Origin: Methylobacter luteus IMV-B-3098
GTDB taxonomy: Bacteria; Pseudomonadota; Gammaproteobacteria; Methylococcales; Methylomonadaceae
Reading direction: 5' to 3'
Assembly: GCF_000427625.1 (NCBI RefSeq)
Contig: NZ_KE386569.1
Location: forward strand, 3,553,789-3,617,788
DNA: 64,000 nucleotides
Both the position numbers and the translations under genes were made by a program. Within the stretch, counting starts at the first letter, position 1. Each line of letters begins with the position of its first letter. The notes under the pieces were generated by a model, which saw nothing but the letters and a program-made list of their open reading frames with translations, did no database searches and was not told the origin of the DNA. Positions 40,842 to 52,337 of this stretch are shown here, piece after piece.

Positions 40842-43175
40842 ATGTTTGAAACCAATTTAACTTATCAATCTGCGGATACAAAAAATAATACCGGCAGTCA
40901 ATCTATGGATACAAATAATATCGGCAGTCAGTCTGCGGGTATAAAAAACGATGCCGGCAGATATTACCCTCAATTGCGACTGATAAAAGACCATCTGGCC
41001 CGTTATGGCGTCATGATAGGCGGTCTGGGCGTCATCGTCGCTATCGTATTGATTTTCTTCTTTTTGCTGTATTCGGTTTTTCCTTTATTTGTGCCCGCGA
41101 CAGCGGAATCAGTTGCACACTATGACGCGCCCGAAAAAAAACTGGGCAGCACCGTGCTGCTGGCGATGGAAGAGCAAAATGAAATGGCTGCCCGATTCAC
41201 CGATAGTGGACAGGTTGTATTTTTTGAAGCAGCGACAGGCAGAACGGTAGACGTAAAAACGGTCCTGATACCGGCAGGCGCGCATATCAGCAGTTTTGCA
41301 CAGGGCAGTCCGGCCGAGGGCGTGGTCATTTATGGCTTGTCCGATGGTCGCGCGATCGTCGTAAAATCCCAATACCAGGCGTCTTATACGAATGACAAGC
41401 GGGTCATTACGCCATCCCTGACCTATCCATTGGGCGAAGCGCCACTGGTGGTGGACGACACTGGCGCGGCTCTGGAAAAAATCGCTGTTAAAACCGATGG
41501 CACAAACACGATTGTGGCCAAAACTGCGGACAAGGTCCGCCTGGTCAGCTTTGAGAAAAAGGAGTCCTTATTTGATGAAGAGGCAGGACTGGAGCGTACC
41601 GATGCCGTTCTGGACATGCCGGCATTTAACCTGACCGACATTATTATCGATAAGGAACAACGCAATCTGTATCTGGTCAGCAGCGACGGCCGCTTGAGTT
41701 TTTTTGATATCAGCAATAAAAGCGCCCCGGTTATCCGCCAACATCAGAATGTGGTGGCGGCGGGCGAAAAAATTACCAGTATCGCCTTTCTAAACGGCGA
41801 TCTGTCGCTGCTGGTTGGCGATTCCAGCGGACTGGTGTCGCAATGGAGTCAGGTCAGGGACGAGTTGAATCGGCCAGCCCTGCGGAAGATCAGATCATTC
41901 AAGGTTTCCGACAGCCCTGTCATTGACATCCACGCCGAGCAGCGCCGTAAAGGTTTTATGACACTGGATGCCGACGGTGTCGTCGGTATCTATCATTCAA
42001 CCGCTGAAAGAGAGCTGATTAAAGAGCCAGTCGGTGAGCCGGGCTCTGTCGCGGCAACATTATCGCCTAAAGCCAATGCGTTCTTAGTGCAATCCGGCGA
42101 TAACACGCTGCATTTCTGGCGTGTTGAAAACGAGCATCCTGAAGTTTCGATGAAGGTGCTTTGGCAGGAAGTCTGGTACGAAAGTTATCCGAAGCCCAGC
42201 TATATCTGGCAGTCTTCTTCGGCAAGCAATGATTTCGAGCCTAAATACAGCCTGGTGCCCCTGGTGTTCGGCACCTTGAAGGCGGCATTTTATTCGATGC
42301 TGTTTGCCGTGCCTTTGTCGCTGATGGGGGCCATCTATACGGCCTACTTTATGGCGCCGGGCATGCGCCGCTATGTAAAACCGAGCATCGAAATGATGGG
42401 CGCGCTGCCGACCGTTATTCTGGGCTTTCTGGCCGGCCTCTGGCTGGCGCCGTTTATTGAAACGCATCTGGCCGGTTTGTTTTCATTGTTCATGATCGTG
42501 CCTCTGGCCGTGATGCTATTTGCCTTTCTCTGGCAAAACCTGCCTGAAGACGTGCGGCACAAAGTGCCGGAAGGCTGGGATGCGGCATTGTTGATACCGA
42601 TCATTTTACTAAGCGCCTGGTTTGCTTTTGCGGTCAGCGTTCCGCTGGAATCAGCGTTGTTCAATGGTAGTCTGCGCGATTGGTTTAAAGCCGAGCTGGG
42701 TATTGGCTATGATCAGCGCAACGCCCTGGTGGTCGGTGTAGCGATGGGCTTTGCCGTGATCCCGACGATTTATTCGATTGCTGAGGACGCTATTTTCAGT
42801 GTCCCGAAACATTTAACGGTCGGCTCGCTGGCATTGGGTGCCACGCCCTGGCAGACCATGACTAAAGTCGTGCTGTTGACAGCCAGCCCGGGGATTTTCT
42901 CGGCAATCATGATCGGGCTGGGCCGGGCCGTCGGCGAGACGATGATTGTATTGATGGCGACGGGCAATACGCCGGTTATGGATTTAAGCGTCTTTCAAGG
43001 CATGCGCACCTTATCGGCCAATATTGCCGTTGAAATGCCGGAAGCCGAAGTTGAAAGTACGCACTATCGGGTGCTGTTTTTGGCAGCACTGGTATTATTT
43101 CTGTTCACCTTTATTGTTAACACGCTGGCCGAAGTCATCCGTCAGCGCCTACGCGAAAAATACAGTTCATTATGA
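40842..43175 (+). CDS. pstC: Phosphate ABC transporter permease PstC, large form
   Basis: 777-aa permease of the large PstC type. A short repeated N-terminus (about 10-40), then a membrane helix (about 60-85), a periplasmic domain of about 380 residues with propeller-like repeats (ITSIAFLNGDLSLLVGDSSG), and the C-terminal permease core with five further helices and the EAA-type loop (LALGATPWQTMTKVVL). Such enlarged PstC proteins occur in Vibrio and Pseudomonas. It overlaps pstA by four bases (ATGA). Confidence 0.9.
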   Translation: MFETNLTYQSADTKNNTGSQSMDTNNIGSQSAGIKNDAGRYYPQLRLIKDHLARYGVMIGGLGVIVAIVLIFFFLLYSVFPLFVPATAESVAHYDAPEKKLGSTVLLAMEEQNEMAARFTDSGQVVFFEAATGRTVDVKTVLIPAGAHISSFAQGSPAEGVVIYGLSDGRAIVVKSQYQASYTNDKRVITPSLTYPLGEAPLVVDDTGAALEKIAVKTDGTNTIVAKTADKVRLVSFEKKESLFDEEAGLERTDAVLDMPAFNLTDIIIDKEQRNLYLVSSDGRLSFFDISNKSAPVIRQHQNVVAAGEKITSIAFLNGDLSLLVGDSSGLVSQWSQVRDELNRPALRKIRSFKVSDSPVIDIHAEQRRKGFMTLDADGVVGIYHSTAERELIKEPVGEPGSVAATLSPKANAFLVQSGDNTLHFWRVENEHPEVSMKVLWQEVWYESYPKPSYIWQSSSASNDFEPKYSLVPLVFGTLKAAFYSMLFAVPLSLMGAIYTAYFMAPGMRRYVKPSIEMMGALPTVILGFLAGLWLAPFIETHLAGLFSLFMIVPLAVMLFAFLWQNLPEDVRHKVPEGWDAALLIPIILLSAWFAFAVSVPLESALFNGSLRDWFKAELGIGYDQRNALVVGVAMGFAVIPTIYSIAEDAIFSVPKHLTVGSLALGATPWQTMTKVVLLTASPGIFSAIMIGLGRAVGETMIVLMATGNTPVMDLSVFQGMRTLSANIAVEMPEAEVESTHYRVLFLAALVLFLFTFIVNTLAEVIRQRLREKYSSL
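40870..40962 (+). repeat. Three tandem 30-33-bp repeats in pstC
   Basis: Units at 40870-40902, 40903-40932 and 40933-40962 encode QSADTKNNTGS, QSMDTNNIGS and QSAGIKNDAG-like peptides in the cytoplasmic N-terminal tail of PstC. All units share ATA-AAAAA/ATAAT and CGGCAG blocks. Copy number could vary between strains. Confidence 0.7.
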
Positions 43176-44827
43176 TCAAACAATGGTTTAAAAGCGGTTC
43201 GCCGTGGGTATGGCTCAACGCGGCGGCGGTCAGTATCTGTCTTATCTTTGTCGTCGGCTTACTGGCTTTGGTGACTTTGAAAGGGGCCGGGCATTTCTGG
43301 CCGTCCGATGTCGCCGAAATCGTTTATCAGGAAGAGGGTGGGCAGCCCGAGACTGTGGTTGGCGAGATAGCCAATACCAGCATCACCGGGGCCGCCATGG
43401 CAAAAGCGGCCGGCTATGAGATGGCCGATAATGAAGACACGCTGGTGCAATATCTGATCAAAATTGGAAACCGGGATGTGCTCGGCGCCGATTTTCGCTG
43501 GATACAGGAACGCAATATCCAGAGCCAGCAGTTTCCAGTTGATATTATGGTTTTGGAACGCCGGGAGTGGGGCAATTTTTATGGTTATCTGGTCGCCGTT
43601 AAAGAGAGCGGCAATACGATAGCTGTGGGCGAGCAGGCCCTGCCTGCTGCATTGGAAAGAATAGATGCGGCTTCGGCTATCTTTGACGAGATAACACGGA
43701 TTGAGAAAAAAGAAATCGGCGCGGTCAACTATGGTCTGGAGCGTTTAAGGCTTAAACAGAAACGTCTCCAACTGGATGGACAATGGAATCAGGAGGCGGA
43801 ACAGCAGATAGCGGCTGAAAAAGCCGAATATGATGCCGACTACAAACGCTATCAGGATCAATTGGCTGAGCTGTATCGGCAAATCAGGCGCGACAGTCTG
43901 GTGGCAAAGATTGCAAGCGGCAACGAGCTTGAGATACCGTTGGCTAAAATAGTTAGGCTGTATCAGCCTAACGCTATGAGTATAGGCGATAAAATAGTTC
44001 ACTATGGACGCAAGCTCATCGAGTTTTTAACGGACAGCCCGCGCGAAGCTAATACTGAAGGTGGTATTTTTCCGGCGATTTTCGGGACGATCATGATGGT
44101 GATCATTATGTCGATTATCGTGACGCCATTTGGCGTGATTGCCGCTGTGTATTTACGCGAATACGCCAAGCAGGGCTTTACGACACGGCTGATCAGAATC
44201 GCTGTAAACAATCTGGCTGGCGTGCCTTCGGTGGTTTATGGCGTATTCGGTTTGGGCTTTTTTGTCTATATCTTAGGCGGCAATATCGACCGGCTGTTTT
44301 ATCCTGAAGCAGCGCCCGCGCCGGTTTTCGGCACGCCGGGACTGCTGTGGGCCTCGATCACGCTGGCCTTGCTGACGCTGCCGGTGGTAATCGTTTCTAC
44401 CGAAGAAGGACTGGCGCGTATCCCCAAGTCGATACGCGAAGGCAGTCTGGCATTGGGCGCTACCAAAGTGGAAACACTATGGCGCACGGTATTGCCGATG
44501 GCGAGTCCGGCTATGATGACCGGCCTGATCCTGGCGGTCGCGCGGGCGGCTGGGGAAGTGGCTCCGCTGATGCTGGTCGGAGTCGTCAAGCTGGCGCCGT
44601 CATTGCCACTGGACGGCAATTTCCCGTTTTTGCATTTGGACAGAAAATTTATGCATTTGGGATTTCATATTTATGATGTCGGCTTCCAAAGCCCGAACGT
44701 GGAGGCGGCAAGGCCTCTGGTTTACGCCACATCATTGCTGCTGGTCATAGTCATAGTCGGGCTTAATTTGGCGGCGGTTAGAATCAGAAATCATCTGCGC
44801 GAAAAATACCGAGCATTAGAAGGTTAA
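43172..44827 (+). CDS. pstA: Phosphate ABC transporter permease PstA, large form
   Basis: 551-aa permease. After the first helix (about 15-35) comes an insertion of about 200 residues that includes a coiled-coil segment (about 165-240, rich in Glu/Lys/Gln: LERLRLKQKRLQLDGQWNQ). The C-terminal core has the usual helices and the loop EGSLALGATKVETLWRTVLP for contact with PstB. Coupled to pstC by a four-base overlap. The enlarged PstC and PstA probably pair in the periplasm. Confidence 0.92.
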   Translation: MIKQWFKSGSPWVWLNAAAVSICLIFVVGLLALVTLKGAGHFWPSDVAEIVYQEEGGQPETVVGEIANTSITGAAMAKAAGYEMADNEDTLVQYLIKIGNRDVLGADFRWIQERNIQSQQFPVDIMVLERREWGNFYGYLVAVKESGNTIAVGEQALPAALERIDAASAIFDEITRIEKKEIGAVNYGLERLRLKQKRLQLDGQWNQEAEQQIAAEKAEYDADYKRYQDQLAELYRQIRRDSLVAKIASGNELEIPLAKIVRLYQPNAMSIGDKIVHYGRKLIEFLTDSPREANTEGGIFPAIFGTIMMVIIMSIIVTPFGVIAAVYLREYAKQGFTTRLIRIAVNNLAGVPSVVYGVFGLGFFVYILGGNIDRLFYPEAAPAPVFGTPGLLWASITLALLTLPVVIVSTEEGLARIPKSIREGSLALGATKVETLWRTVLPMASPAMMTGLILAVARAAGEVAPLMLVGVVKLAPSLPLDGNFPFLHLDRKFMHLGFHIYDVGFQSPNVEAARPLVYATSLLLVIVIVGLNLAAVRIRNHLREKYRALEG

Positions 44828-44833
44828 TAAAGA

Positions 44834-45667
44834 ATGGCAACAGAAAACGTAAGAACGCATGCAATCGATATGGATTCCATTTTACGAGGTCAGGCAAAAC
44901 CGCGAAGCCAGCAGGAAACCTGTATCAAAATAGAGAACTTGAAGCTGTTCTATGGCGATAAACAGGCTCTGCACGGCATCAATATGGAAATGCCCAGGAA
45001 AAGGGTCACCGCTTATATCGGGCCCAGCGGTTGCGGTAAATCAACGCTGCTGCGCTGCATTAACCGCATGAACGATCTGGTCGACAATGTCCGAATCGAA
45101 GGCAAAATCCTGCTCGAAAATGAAGACATCTATAATAAATCGGTGAATGTGGCCGCTTTGCGCAGACGCGTGGGCATGGTGTTTCAAAAACCCAATCCTT
45201 TCCCCAAGTCCATCTTTGAAAATGTCGCGTATGGGCTCAGAATTCAGGGCATCAACGACAAGCGCACCCTGGATGAAACGGTCGAGAATGCCTTGCGCGG
45301 CGCGGCCATCTGGGATGAGGTAAAAGACCGCCTGAATGATAATGCCTTGGGATTGTCGGGCGGACAGCAGCAACGACTGGTTATTGCCCGGGCCATTGCC
45401 ATTGAGCCTGAAGTGTTGTTGCTGGATGAGCCCGCATCGGCCCTGGATCCCATTTCAACTTTGAAAATTGAAGAGTTGATCAATGAGCTGAAGGAAAAAT
45501 ACACCATTGTCATTGTGACGCACAATATGCAACAGGCGGCGCGCGTTTCAGACTATACGGCTTTCATGTACATGGGCGAACTGATCGAGATGGGACATAC
45601 CAGTGAGTTATTTACCAATCCCAAAAAGAAACAGACAGAAGATTACATTACCGGACGGTATGGTTAA
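44834..45667 (+). CDS. pstB: Phosphate ABC transporter ATPase PstB
   Basis: 277-aa ATP-binding subunit. Walker [10 protein letters not shown], signature LSGGQQQRL, Walker [14 protein letters not shown] and switch His in [14 protein letters not shown]. An N-terminal tail of about 30 residues precedes the ABC domain. Six bases after pstA. Confidence 0.97.
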   Translation: MATENVRTHAIDMDSILRGQAKPRSQQETCIKIENLKLFYGDKQALHGINMEMPRKRVTAYIGPSGCGKSTLLRCINRMNDLVDNVRIEGKILLENEDIYNKSVNVAALRRRVGMVFQKPNPFPKSIFENVAYGLRIQGINDKRTLDETVENALRGAAIWDEVKDRLNDNALGLSGGQQQRLVIARAIAIEPEVLLLDEPASALDPISTLKIEELINELKEKYTIVIVTHNMQQAARVSDYTAFMYMGELIEMGHTSELFTNPKKKQTEDYITGRYG

Positions 45668-45681
45668 ACCGGGAGAGAACC

Positions 45682-46398
45682 ATGGATAACAGCAAAATTG
45701 GGCAGCATATTTCGGGACAGTTCAACAAGGAACTGGAAGACATCCGCAATAATGTATTAACGATGGGCGGACTGGTTGAGCAGCAGATAGAGAAGGCGGT
45801 TGAAGCTTTCATGACCGGCGATATGGAAATGGCCGAACTGGTTATCAAACAGGATAATCAGGTCGACGCGCTGGAAATGCTCATTGATCAGGAATGCATG
45901 CAGATTCTGGCGCTGAGGCAGCCGGCCGCATTCGATCTACGGTTGCTGATCACCGTCATTAAAACCATTAACGAGCTTGAAAGAGTCGGCGACATGGCCG
46001 AGCGAATTGCTGAAATGGCGATACGTTTATCTGATACTGACGGCAACAAGCATGAGCAATATTATGAACTGCAGCATATGGCCGATCTGGTCAGGGACAT
46101 GCTGCATGGCGCTTTGGATGCATTCGCCAGGATGAGCATAGAGAATGTGACGGCCATTACCGGACGCGATGAAGATGTCGACCGTGAATATGGCAGCATT
46201 ATCCGGCAACTGATCACGCGCATGATGGAAGACCCGAGAAATATCACGCGCACGCTGGATGTGCTGTGGACAGCCAGAGCGCTTGAAAGAATCGGCGATC
46301 ATTCGGTCAACATCTGCGAGAACGTCATCTATATGGTCAAAGGCGAGGACGTGCGGCATATGACCCAGGCCGAGCTTGAGAAGAAGATAAAAGGTTAG
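45682..46398 (+). CDS. phoU: Phosphate signalling protein PhoU
   Basis: 238-aa protein of two three-helix repeats, each with a metal-binding ExxxD-type motif (ELERVGDMAERIAE; ALERIGDHSVNICE). PhoU links the Pst transporter to PhoR and keeps the Pho regulon off in high phosphate. Last gene of pstSCAB-phoU, followed by a strong terminator. Confidence 0.96.
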   Translation: MDNSKIGQHISGQFNKELEDIRNNVLTMGGLVEQQIEKAVEAFMTGDMEMAELVIKQDNQVDALEMLIDQECMQILALRQPAAFDLRLLITVIKTINELERVGDMAERIAEMAIRLSDTDGNKHEQYYELQHMADLVRDMLHGALDAFARMSIENVTAITGRDEDVDREYGSIIRQLITRMMEDPRNITRTLDVLWTARALERIGDHSVNICENVIYMVKGEDVRHMTQAELEKKIKG

Positions 46399-46403
46399 GT
46401 GTT

Positions 46404-46440
46404 AAAAAAGGCGGGATATCGTTGGATACCCGCCTTTTTT
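46404..46440 (+). terminator. Terminator of the pst operon
   Basis: AAAAAAGGCGGG (46404-46415) is exactly complementary to CCCGCCTTTTTT (46429-46440), with further pairing TATC/GATA in the loop. Because of the A run on the other side, it could also serve the convergent bamD gene. Confidence 0.92.
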
Positions 46441-46478
46441 AGAACAGCCGGTTGACGCATCGGATGCCAGTTTTGGCG

Positions 46479-47318
46479 TTACTCTTCCAAACCGATAAAA
46501 TCCCAGATTTTGTGCGATAAGGTAGAGCTTTTATGCTCGGGCACAGGCGGGCCATCCGGGTAGTTCAATTCGTAAATTCTGTCCGCATCCGCGGCAAGAT
46601 CTGTCATCTGAAGGGCCGCATAGGCTTCCTGCAAAATTTGTAGCGCATAGGGAACGGCAGGCGTGCGCTGGTACTTCTCCACAACATAAGTCGCTCTGTT
46701 GACGGCGGCAATGTAAGCCTTGCGCTTCATGTAAAAGCGCGCAACATGGACTTCATGCATGGCCAGGTTGTTGTTAAGCGCAATCATGCGCTGTTTGGCA
46801 TCAGGCACGTATTTGCTTTCCGGGAATCTGCGCAGCAGTTCGGCGAAATTATCATAGGCATCGCGAGCACTGCTTGTATCGCGCTGTGATGTATCGGTCG
46901 GCAGGAAACGATCAATAAAGCCAATGCCGCGATTGTAATTAACCAGGCCTTTTAAATAATACGCATAATCAACGCCGGGACTCCTGGGGTTGGTTTTGAT
47001 AAACCGGTCGGCGGCGGCGATTGCTGCTTCAGGATCATCACCTTTGAAATAAGCATAAGCCAGATCCAATTGGGTTTGCGCAGCCTCTTCTCCAAACGGA
47101 TAGCGTGACTCCAGCGCTTCATAGAGTTTGATCGCCTTTTCATAATTGCCGTTGTCTACAGCTGCTTTAGCTTCCGTGCGAAACTTCTCGGCATTCCAGT
47201 CCGCGTATTCGTCTGTTGTATCGGAGTCGCCAGACGTGAATTCTTTAAGCGTCTCGCAGCCGCCAATAGACAGGCTTAAACAGCAGATGAATAAAAATTT
47301 TATTAAAATTAATCGCAT
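46479..47318 (-). CDS. bamD: Outer membrane assembly lipoprotein BamD
   Basis: 279-aa lipoprotein of the BAM complex that folds beta-barrel proteins into the outer membrane. Lipobox LSIGGC with Cys21; then five TPR-like repeats (YEKAIKLYEALESRYPFGEE, and others). Divergent from rluD, the classic gammaproteobacterial arrangement. Lipidation depends on Lnt, encoded at 5.7 kb. Confidence 0.95.
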   Translation of the reverse strand: MRLILIKFLFICCLSLSIGGCETLKEFTSGDSDTTDEYADWNAEKFRTEAKAAVDNGNYEKAIKLYEALESRYPFGEEAAQTQLDLAYAYFKGDDPEAAIAAADRFIKTNPRSPGVDYAYYLKGLVNYNRGIGFIDRFLPTDTSQRDTSSARDAYDNFAELLRRFPESKYVPDAKQRMIALNNNLAMHEVHVARFYMKRKAYIAAVNRATYVVEKYQRTPAVPYALQILQEAYAALQMTDLAADADRIYELNYPDGPPVPEHKSSTLSHKIWDFIGLEE

Positions 47319-47436
47319 AGTGCTAACGACACGTTGTAATATTAGAAGTTTTCTCGCAGGATATAGCCGCAGCGCTTGAAATGGCCATATAACCGGCGAG
47401 TATAACTTAACATCGAGTTAATCAGAAGAATTTGTT

Positions 47437-48381
47437 ATGACAAGATTAACGGCAGAAGTGCCTTTAGAATTAGCCGGTATGCGTTTGGATCAGGTGCTTG
47501 CGGAATTGTTTGCCGATTATTCGCGCAGCAAATTGCAAACCTGGATCAAATCGGGTCGCGTACAGGTCAACGGCTTAACACTTAAGCCGAAAGACAAGCT
47601 GGAAGGCGGTGAGGAAATAACGCTGGATGCCGAGCCGGAAGTGGTTATTACCTGTGAGCCCGAAGAAATTCCTTTGGATATCATTTACGAAGACGAAAGC
47701 TTGCTGATCGTCAATAAGCCGGCCGGACTGGTTGTACATCCGGCTGTCGGGAACTGGAACGGTACCTTGCTGAATGCCTTGCTGCATCATGAACCGAATC
47801 TGGAGACCTTGCCGCGAGCCGGCATCATCCATCGCATCGACAAGGAAACCAGCGGACTGCTGATGATCGCCAAGACGCTGCAGGCGCATAATAGTCTGGC
47901 TCAGCAACTGCAGGAGCGCGAAATTACGCGCGAGTATCTGGCTATTGCGCGCGGCCGCATGACGGCGGGCGGCACGGTCGATGAGCCGATCGGCAGGCAT
48001 CCAACCGATCGCAAGCGCTATGCGGTCAAGGACTCCGGCAAGTTTGCCGTGACTCATTACCGCGTCATTCAGCGATTTACCGGCCACACACTGATTCGGG
48101 TCAAGCTCGAAACCGGCCGTACGCATCAGATTCGCGTGCACATGGCGCATATCCGCTACCCGCTGGTCGGCGATCAGGTTTACGGCGGGCGCTTCCAAAT
48201 GCCGCCTCACTGCAGCGAGCGCCTGGAACAGGAATTGCGCAACTTCAAGCGCCAGGCGCTGCATGCGGCAAAATTGGGATTGCGTCATCCGGTTACCGAT
48301 GAATATCTGGAATGGGAGCAACCCTTGCCCGAAGACATGGTCAGTTTGCTTGAAGCGTTGGCTGAAAATGAACAGCAATAA
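47437..48381 (+). CDS. rluD: 23S rRNA pseudouridine synthase RluD
   Basis: 314-aa pseudouridine synthase that modifies helix 69 of 23S rRNA. N-terminal S4 domain (about 15-70), catalytic Asp in HRIDKETSGLLMIAK, and GRTHQIRVHMAHI at the C-terminal side. The family usually reads RLD at the active site; here RID. It overlaps pgeF by 14 bp. Confidence 0.94.
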   Translation: MTRLTAEVPLELAGMRLDQVLAELFADYSRSKLQTWIKSGRVQVNGLTLKPKDKLEGGEEITLDAEPEVVITCEPEEIPLDIIYEDESLLIVNKPAGLVVHPAVGNWNGTLLNALLHHEPNLETLPRAGIIHRIDKETSGLLMIAKTLQAHNSLAQQLQEREITREYLAIARGRMTAGGTVDEPIGRHPTDRKRYAVKDSGKFAVTHYRVIQRFTGHTLIRVKLETGRTHQIRVHMAHIRYPLVGDQVYGGRFQMPPHCSERLEQELRNFKRQALHAAKLGLRHPVTDEYLEWEQPLPEDMVSLLEALAENEQQ

Positions 48382-49102
48382 ACATTGGCTTGAACCGGAC
48401 TGGCCCGCGCCCGGCCACGTGCATGCGGCGACGACTTTGCGCACCGGCGGCGTCAGTAGCGGCGGTTTTGCCAGTTTAAATCCGGCCACGCATGTCGGCG
48501 ATAATGTCGAAGCGGTCAGGCAGAATCGGCAGATTATCAAAGCCATGCTGGGACTGCCTGCCGAGCCTGTCTGGCTGGAGCAAATCCACAGCAACAAAGC
48601 CATCGATGCGGCGAAATCACAATCGCTGGAGCAGGCCGATGCAAGCTATGCCGATAAGCCGGGGGTTGTCTGCGCGGTGCTGACGGCCGACTGTTTGCCG
48701 CTGCTGGTCTGCAATACGGGAGGCAACCGGATCGCGGCCATTCATGCCGGCTGGCGGGGCCTGCTGTCCGGCGTGATCGGCAACACGGTGGCGGCAATGG
48801 GCAATCAGGATCTGCTGGTCTGGCTGGGGCCTGCGATCGGGCCCGCGTGTTTTGAGGTCGGCGCCGAAGTGCGAGAGGCTTTCATTGAAAAATCAGCAGA
48901 GTTCGCAACGGCTTTTAAAGAGTGCGGCAACGGCAAATGGCTGGCCGATATTTATCAGCTGGCGCGCGTGGATTTGGCCTCTCTTGGCATAGACCGAATT
49001 TATGGCGGTCATTTCTGTACCGTCACAGACCATGACCGTTTTTATTCTTATCGCCGGGATAAAGAGACAGGACGCATGGCGACATTAATCTGGAGAGACT
49101 GA
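48368..49102 (+). CDS. pgeF: Peptidoglycan editing factor PgeF (YfiH)
   Basis: 244-aa Cu/Zn-binding protein of the YfiH/laccase-domain family. Metal-site motifs VLTADCLPLLV, AIHAGWRGLLSGV and the final FCTVTDHDRFYSYRR are present. E. coli YfiH limits wrong amino acids in peptidoglycan precursors; family members also act as purine nucleoside phosphorylases. The ATG at 48368 lies inside the end of rluD, giving coupled translation. Confidence 0.92.
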   Translation: MNSNKHWLEPDWPAPGHVHAATTLRTGGVSSGGFASLNPATHVGDNVEAVRQNRQIIKAMLGLPAEPVWLEQIHSNKAIDAAKSQSLEQADASYADKPGVVCAVLTADCLPLLVCNTGGNRIAAIHAGWRGLLSGVIGNTVAAMGNQDLLVWLGPAIGPACFEVGAEVREAFIEKSAEFATAFKECGNGKWLADIYQLARVDLASLGIDRIYGGHFCTVTDHDRFYSYRRDKETGRMATLIWRD

Positions 49103-49106
49103 AGTA

Positions 49107-49928
49107 GTGAGTTTATTGGTATTTATTGTTATTTTTACCGCCATAGGTGGTCTTTTAAGCGTTATGGCTGCCGCAGTCTTTCTATTAATGCCGGATAAGC
49201 GCAGGGAAGCGGTTCTGCCGCACGGGATCAGCTTTGCCACTGGCGCGCTGTTAGCCGTCGCCTTCTGGGGTTTGATTCCTCATGCGTTCGAAAATGTCAG
49301 GCCGGAGCAGATCCAGCCCTTGTCCGGGACTATTCTGGCCGGCGTGCTCGGTTTTTTCGTTCTGGAGAAACTGCTGATCTGGCGCCATTGCCATTACGGC
49401 GGCGGCTGTGAAGCGCACGGCGATGAAGAGGCGCACGATCATGTGCATGCGCACAGTCATGGTCACGGCAAGTCTGCCGGGGCATTGATCATTCTGGGCG
49501 ACAGCATCCACAATTTTGTTGACGGCGTCCTGATCGCGGCTGCGTTTTTAACCGACGTAAAACTGGGCATCGTAACCAGTCTGGCGGTCGCCGCGCACGA
49601 GATTCCGCAGGAAGTCGGCGATTTCGCGATTTTATTGCAGAGCGGCTATAGTAAAGGCAAGGCGCTGTTCTATAACATTCTGGCCAGTTTGACAACGGTC
49701 GTGGGCGGCGTGCTGGCTTATTTCAGTCTGGAAGATTTACATGACAGTCTGCCGTATTTTCTGGCGCTGGCGGCTTCAAGCTTTATCTATATTGCCGTCG
49801 CCGACTTGATACCGTCGCTGCACAAGAAAACCGACATGAAAGCGTCCTTGCAACAGATTGCCCTGATTCTGGCGGGTGTGCTGCTGGTTTGCCTCATGCA
49901 CGGTATCGCCCATGGTGTTGAGGTATAG
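49107..49928 (+). CDS. ZIP-family divalent metal transporter
   Basis: 273-aa inner-membrane protein with about eight helices. The central loop is His-rich (HDHVHAHSHGHGK, residues about 110-122) and helices IV and V carry the ZIP metal motifs GDSIHNFVDG and AAHEIPQEVGD. It probably imports zinc or another divalent metal. The GTG at 49107 has GGAG twelve bases before it. It follows pgeF by four bases. Confidence 0.88.
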   Translation: MSLLVFIVIFTAIGGLLSVMAAAVFLLMPDKRREAVLPHGISFATGALLAVAFWGLIPHAFENVRPEQIQPLSGTILAGVLGFFVLEKLLIWRHCHYGGGCEAHGDEEAHDHVHAHSHGHGKSAGALIILGDSIHNFVDGVLIAAAFLTDVKLGIVTSLAVAAHEIPQEVGDFAILLQSGYSKGKALFYNILASLTTVVGGVLAYFSLEDLHDSLPYFLALAASSFIYIAVADLIPSLHKKTDMKASLQQIALILAGVLLVCLMHGIAHGVEV

Positions 49929-49963
49929 GCGCAGGGATCAAGCCCTGCACCTTGAGCTTGCTG

Positions 49964-51607
<1,644 letters not shown>

Positions 51608-51671
51608 TTAATGCGACAATTATCCTGATGAGCTAAAGTACGTGAAACCTTTATTCTAGTGTAGATTATTT

Positions 51672-52214
51672 ATGTGGCGAATTTATTTATTACTATGTTG
51701 TAGTTGTTATGCTATGGCTGTATCCGCTGCTGAGGATATATGGCTGCTGGTAGATACGAGCGCGCTAAAGATTGAAGTAAAGAAAGGCGAGAAGACGCTT
51801 GATATTTTAGAGGGTATTGCTATCGGTCAGGGTGGGGCCGGATTCAAACACCATCGGGGAGATAATATTACACCTTTCGGTGATTACAGGATCGGCTGGG
51901 TCGGTGAGCAAAGCTCCTTTAAAAAATTTTTTGGTTTAACCTATCCTTCCTCGGAAGATGCTCAGAAAGCGCTAGAACAAGGATTGATAAACCGTATCAC
52001 CTATGACAGTATTATATACGCTCACAAGCACCATCAAGTGCCTCCGCAGAATACGCCATTAGGTGGGCGAATAGGCATCCATGGTTTAGGCCGGGCTGAT
52101 GAAAAAATCCATAAAATGATGAATTGGACGCATGGCTGTATCGCTCTGACCAATAGTCAGATTGATCATTTAAGTCAATGGATAGATAAGGGAACAATCG
52201 TCAGAATAAAATAA
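51672..52214 (+). CDS. L,D-transpeptidase (YkuD), short
   Basis: 180-aa exported YkuD-domain protein. Signal peptide 1-19 (CYAMAVSAAE). The catalytic motif is IGIHGLG, then HGC in MNWTHGCIAL. There is no LysM domain. It lies two genes from a LysM-containing L,D-transpeptidase and next to an lpp-like gene, suggesting lipoprotein anchoring or peptidoglycan cross-linking. The 3' end is partly duplicated just after the stop. Confidence 0.86.
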   Translation: MWRIYLLLCCSCYAMAVSAAEDIWLLVDTSALKIEVKKGEKTLDILEGIAIGQGGAGFKHHRGDNITPFGDYRIGWVGEQSSFKKFFGLTYPSSEDAQKALEQGLINRITYDSIIYAHKHHQVPPQNTPLGGRIGIHGLGRADEKIHKMMNWTHGCIALTNSQIDHLSQWIDKGTIVRIK

Positions 52215-52250
52215 CCAATAGATAATGGAATAATAATCAGAATAAAATAA
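52182..52250 (+). repeat. 33-bp tandem duplication over a stop codon
   Basis: Copy 1 (52182-52214) is the final 11 codons of the transpeptidase including TAA. Copy 2 (52218-52250) is about 85% alike and lies after the stop. Both end with TCAGAATAAAATAA. It is probably an old local duplication. Confidence 0.7.
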
Positions 52251-52337
52251 AACTGGAAAGAAATTTAAAAACAGTGCAGAATTATATTCTGGAAGTACTC
52301 TTTATGTAGTAATAACTTTGAAATAAGGAAAAATAAT

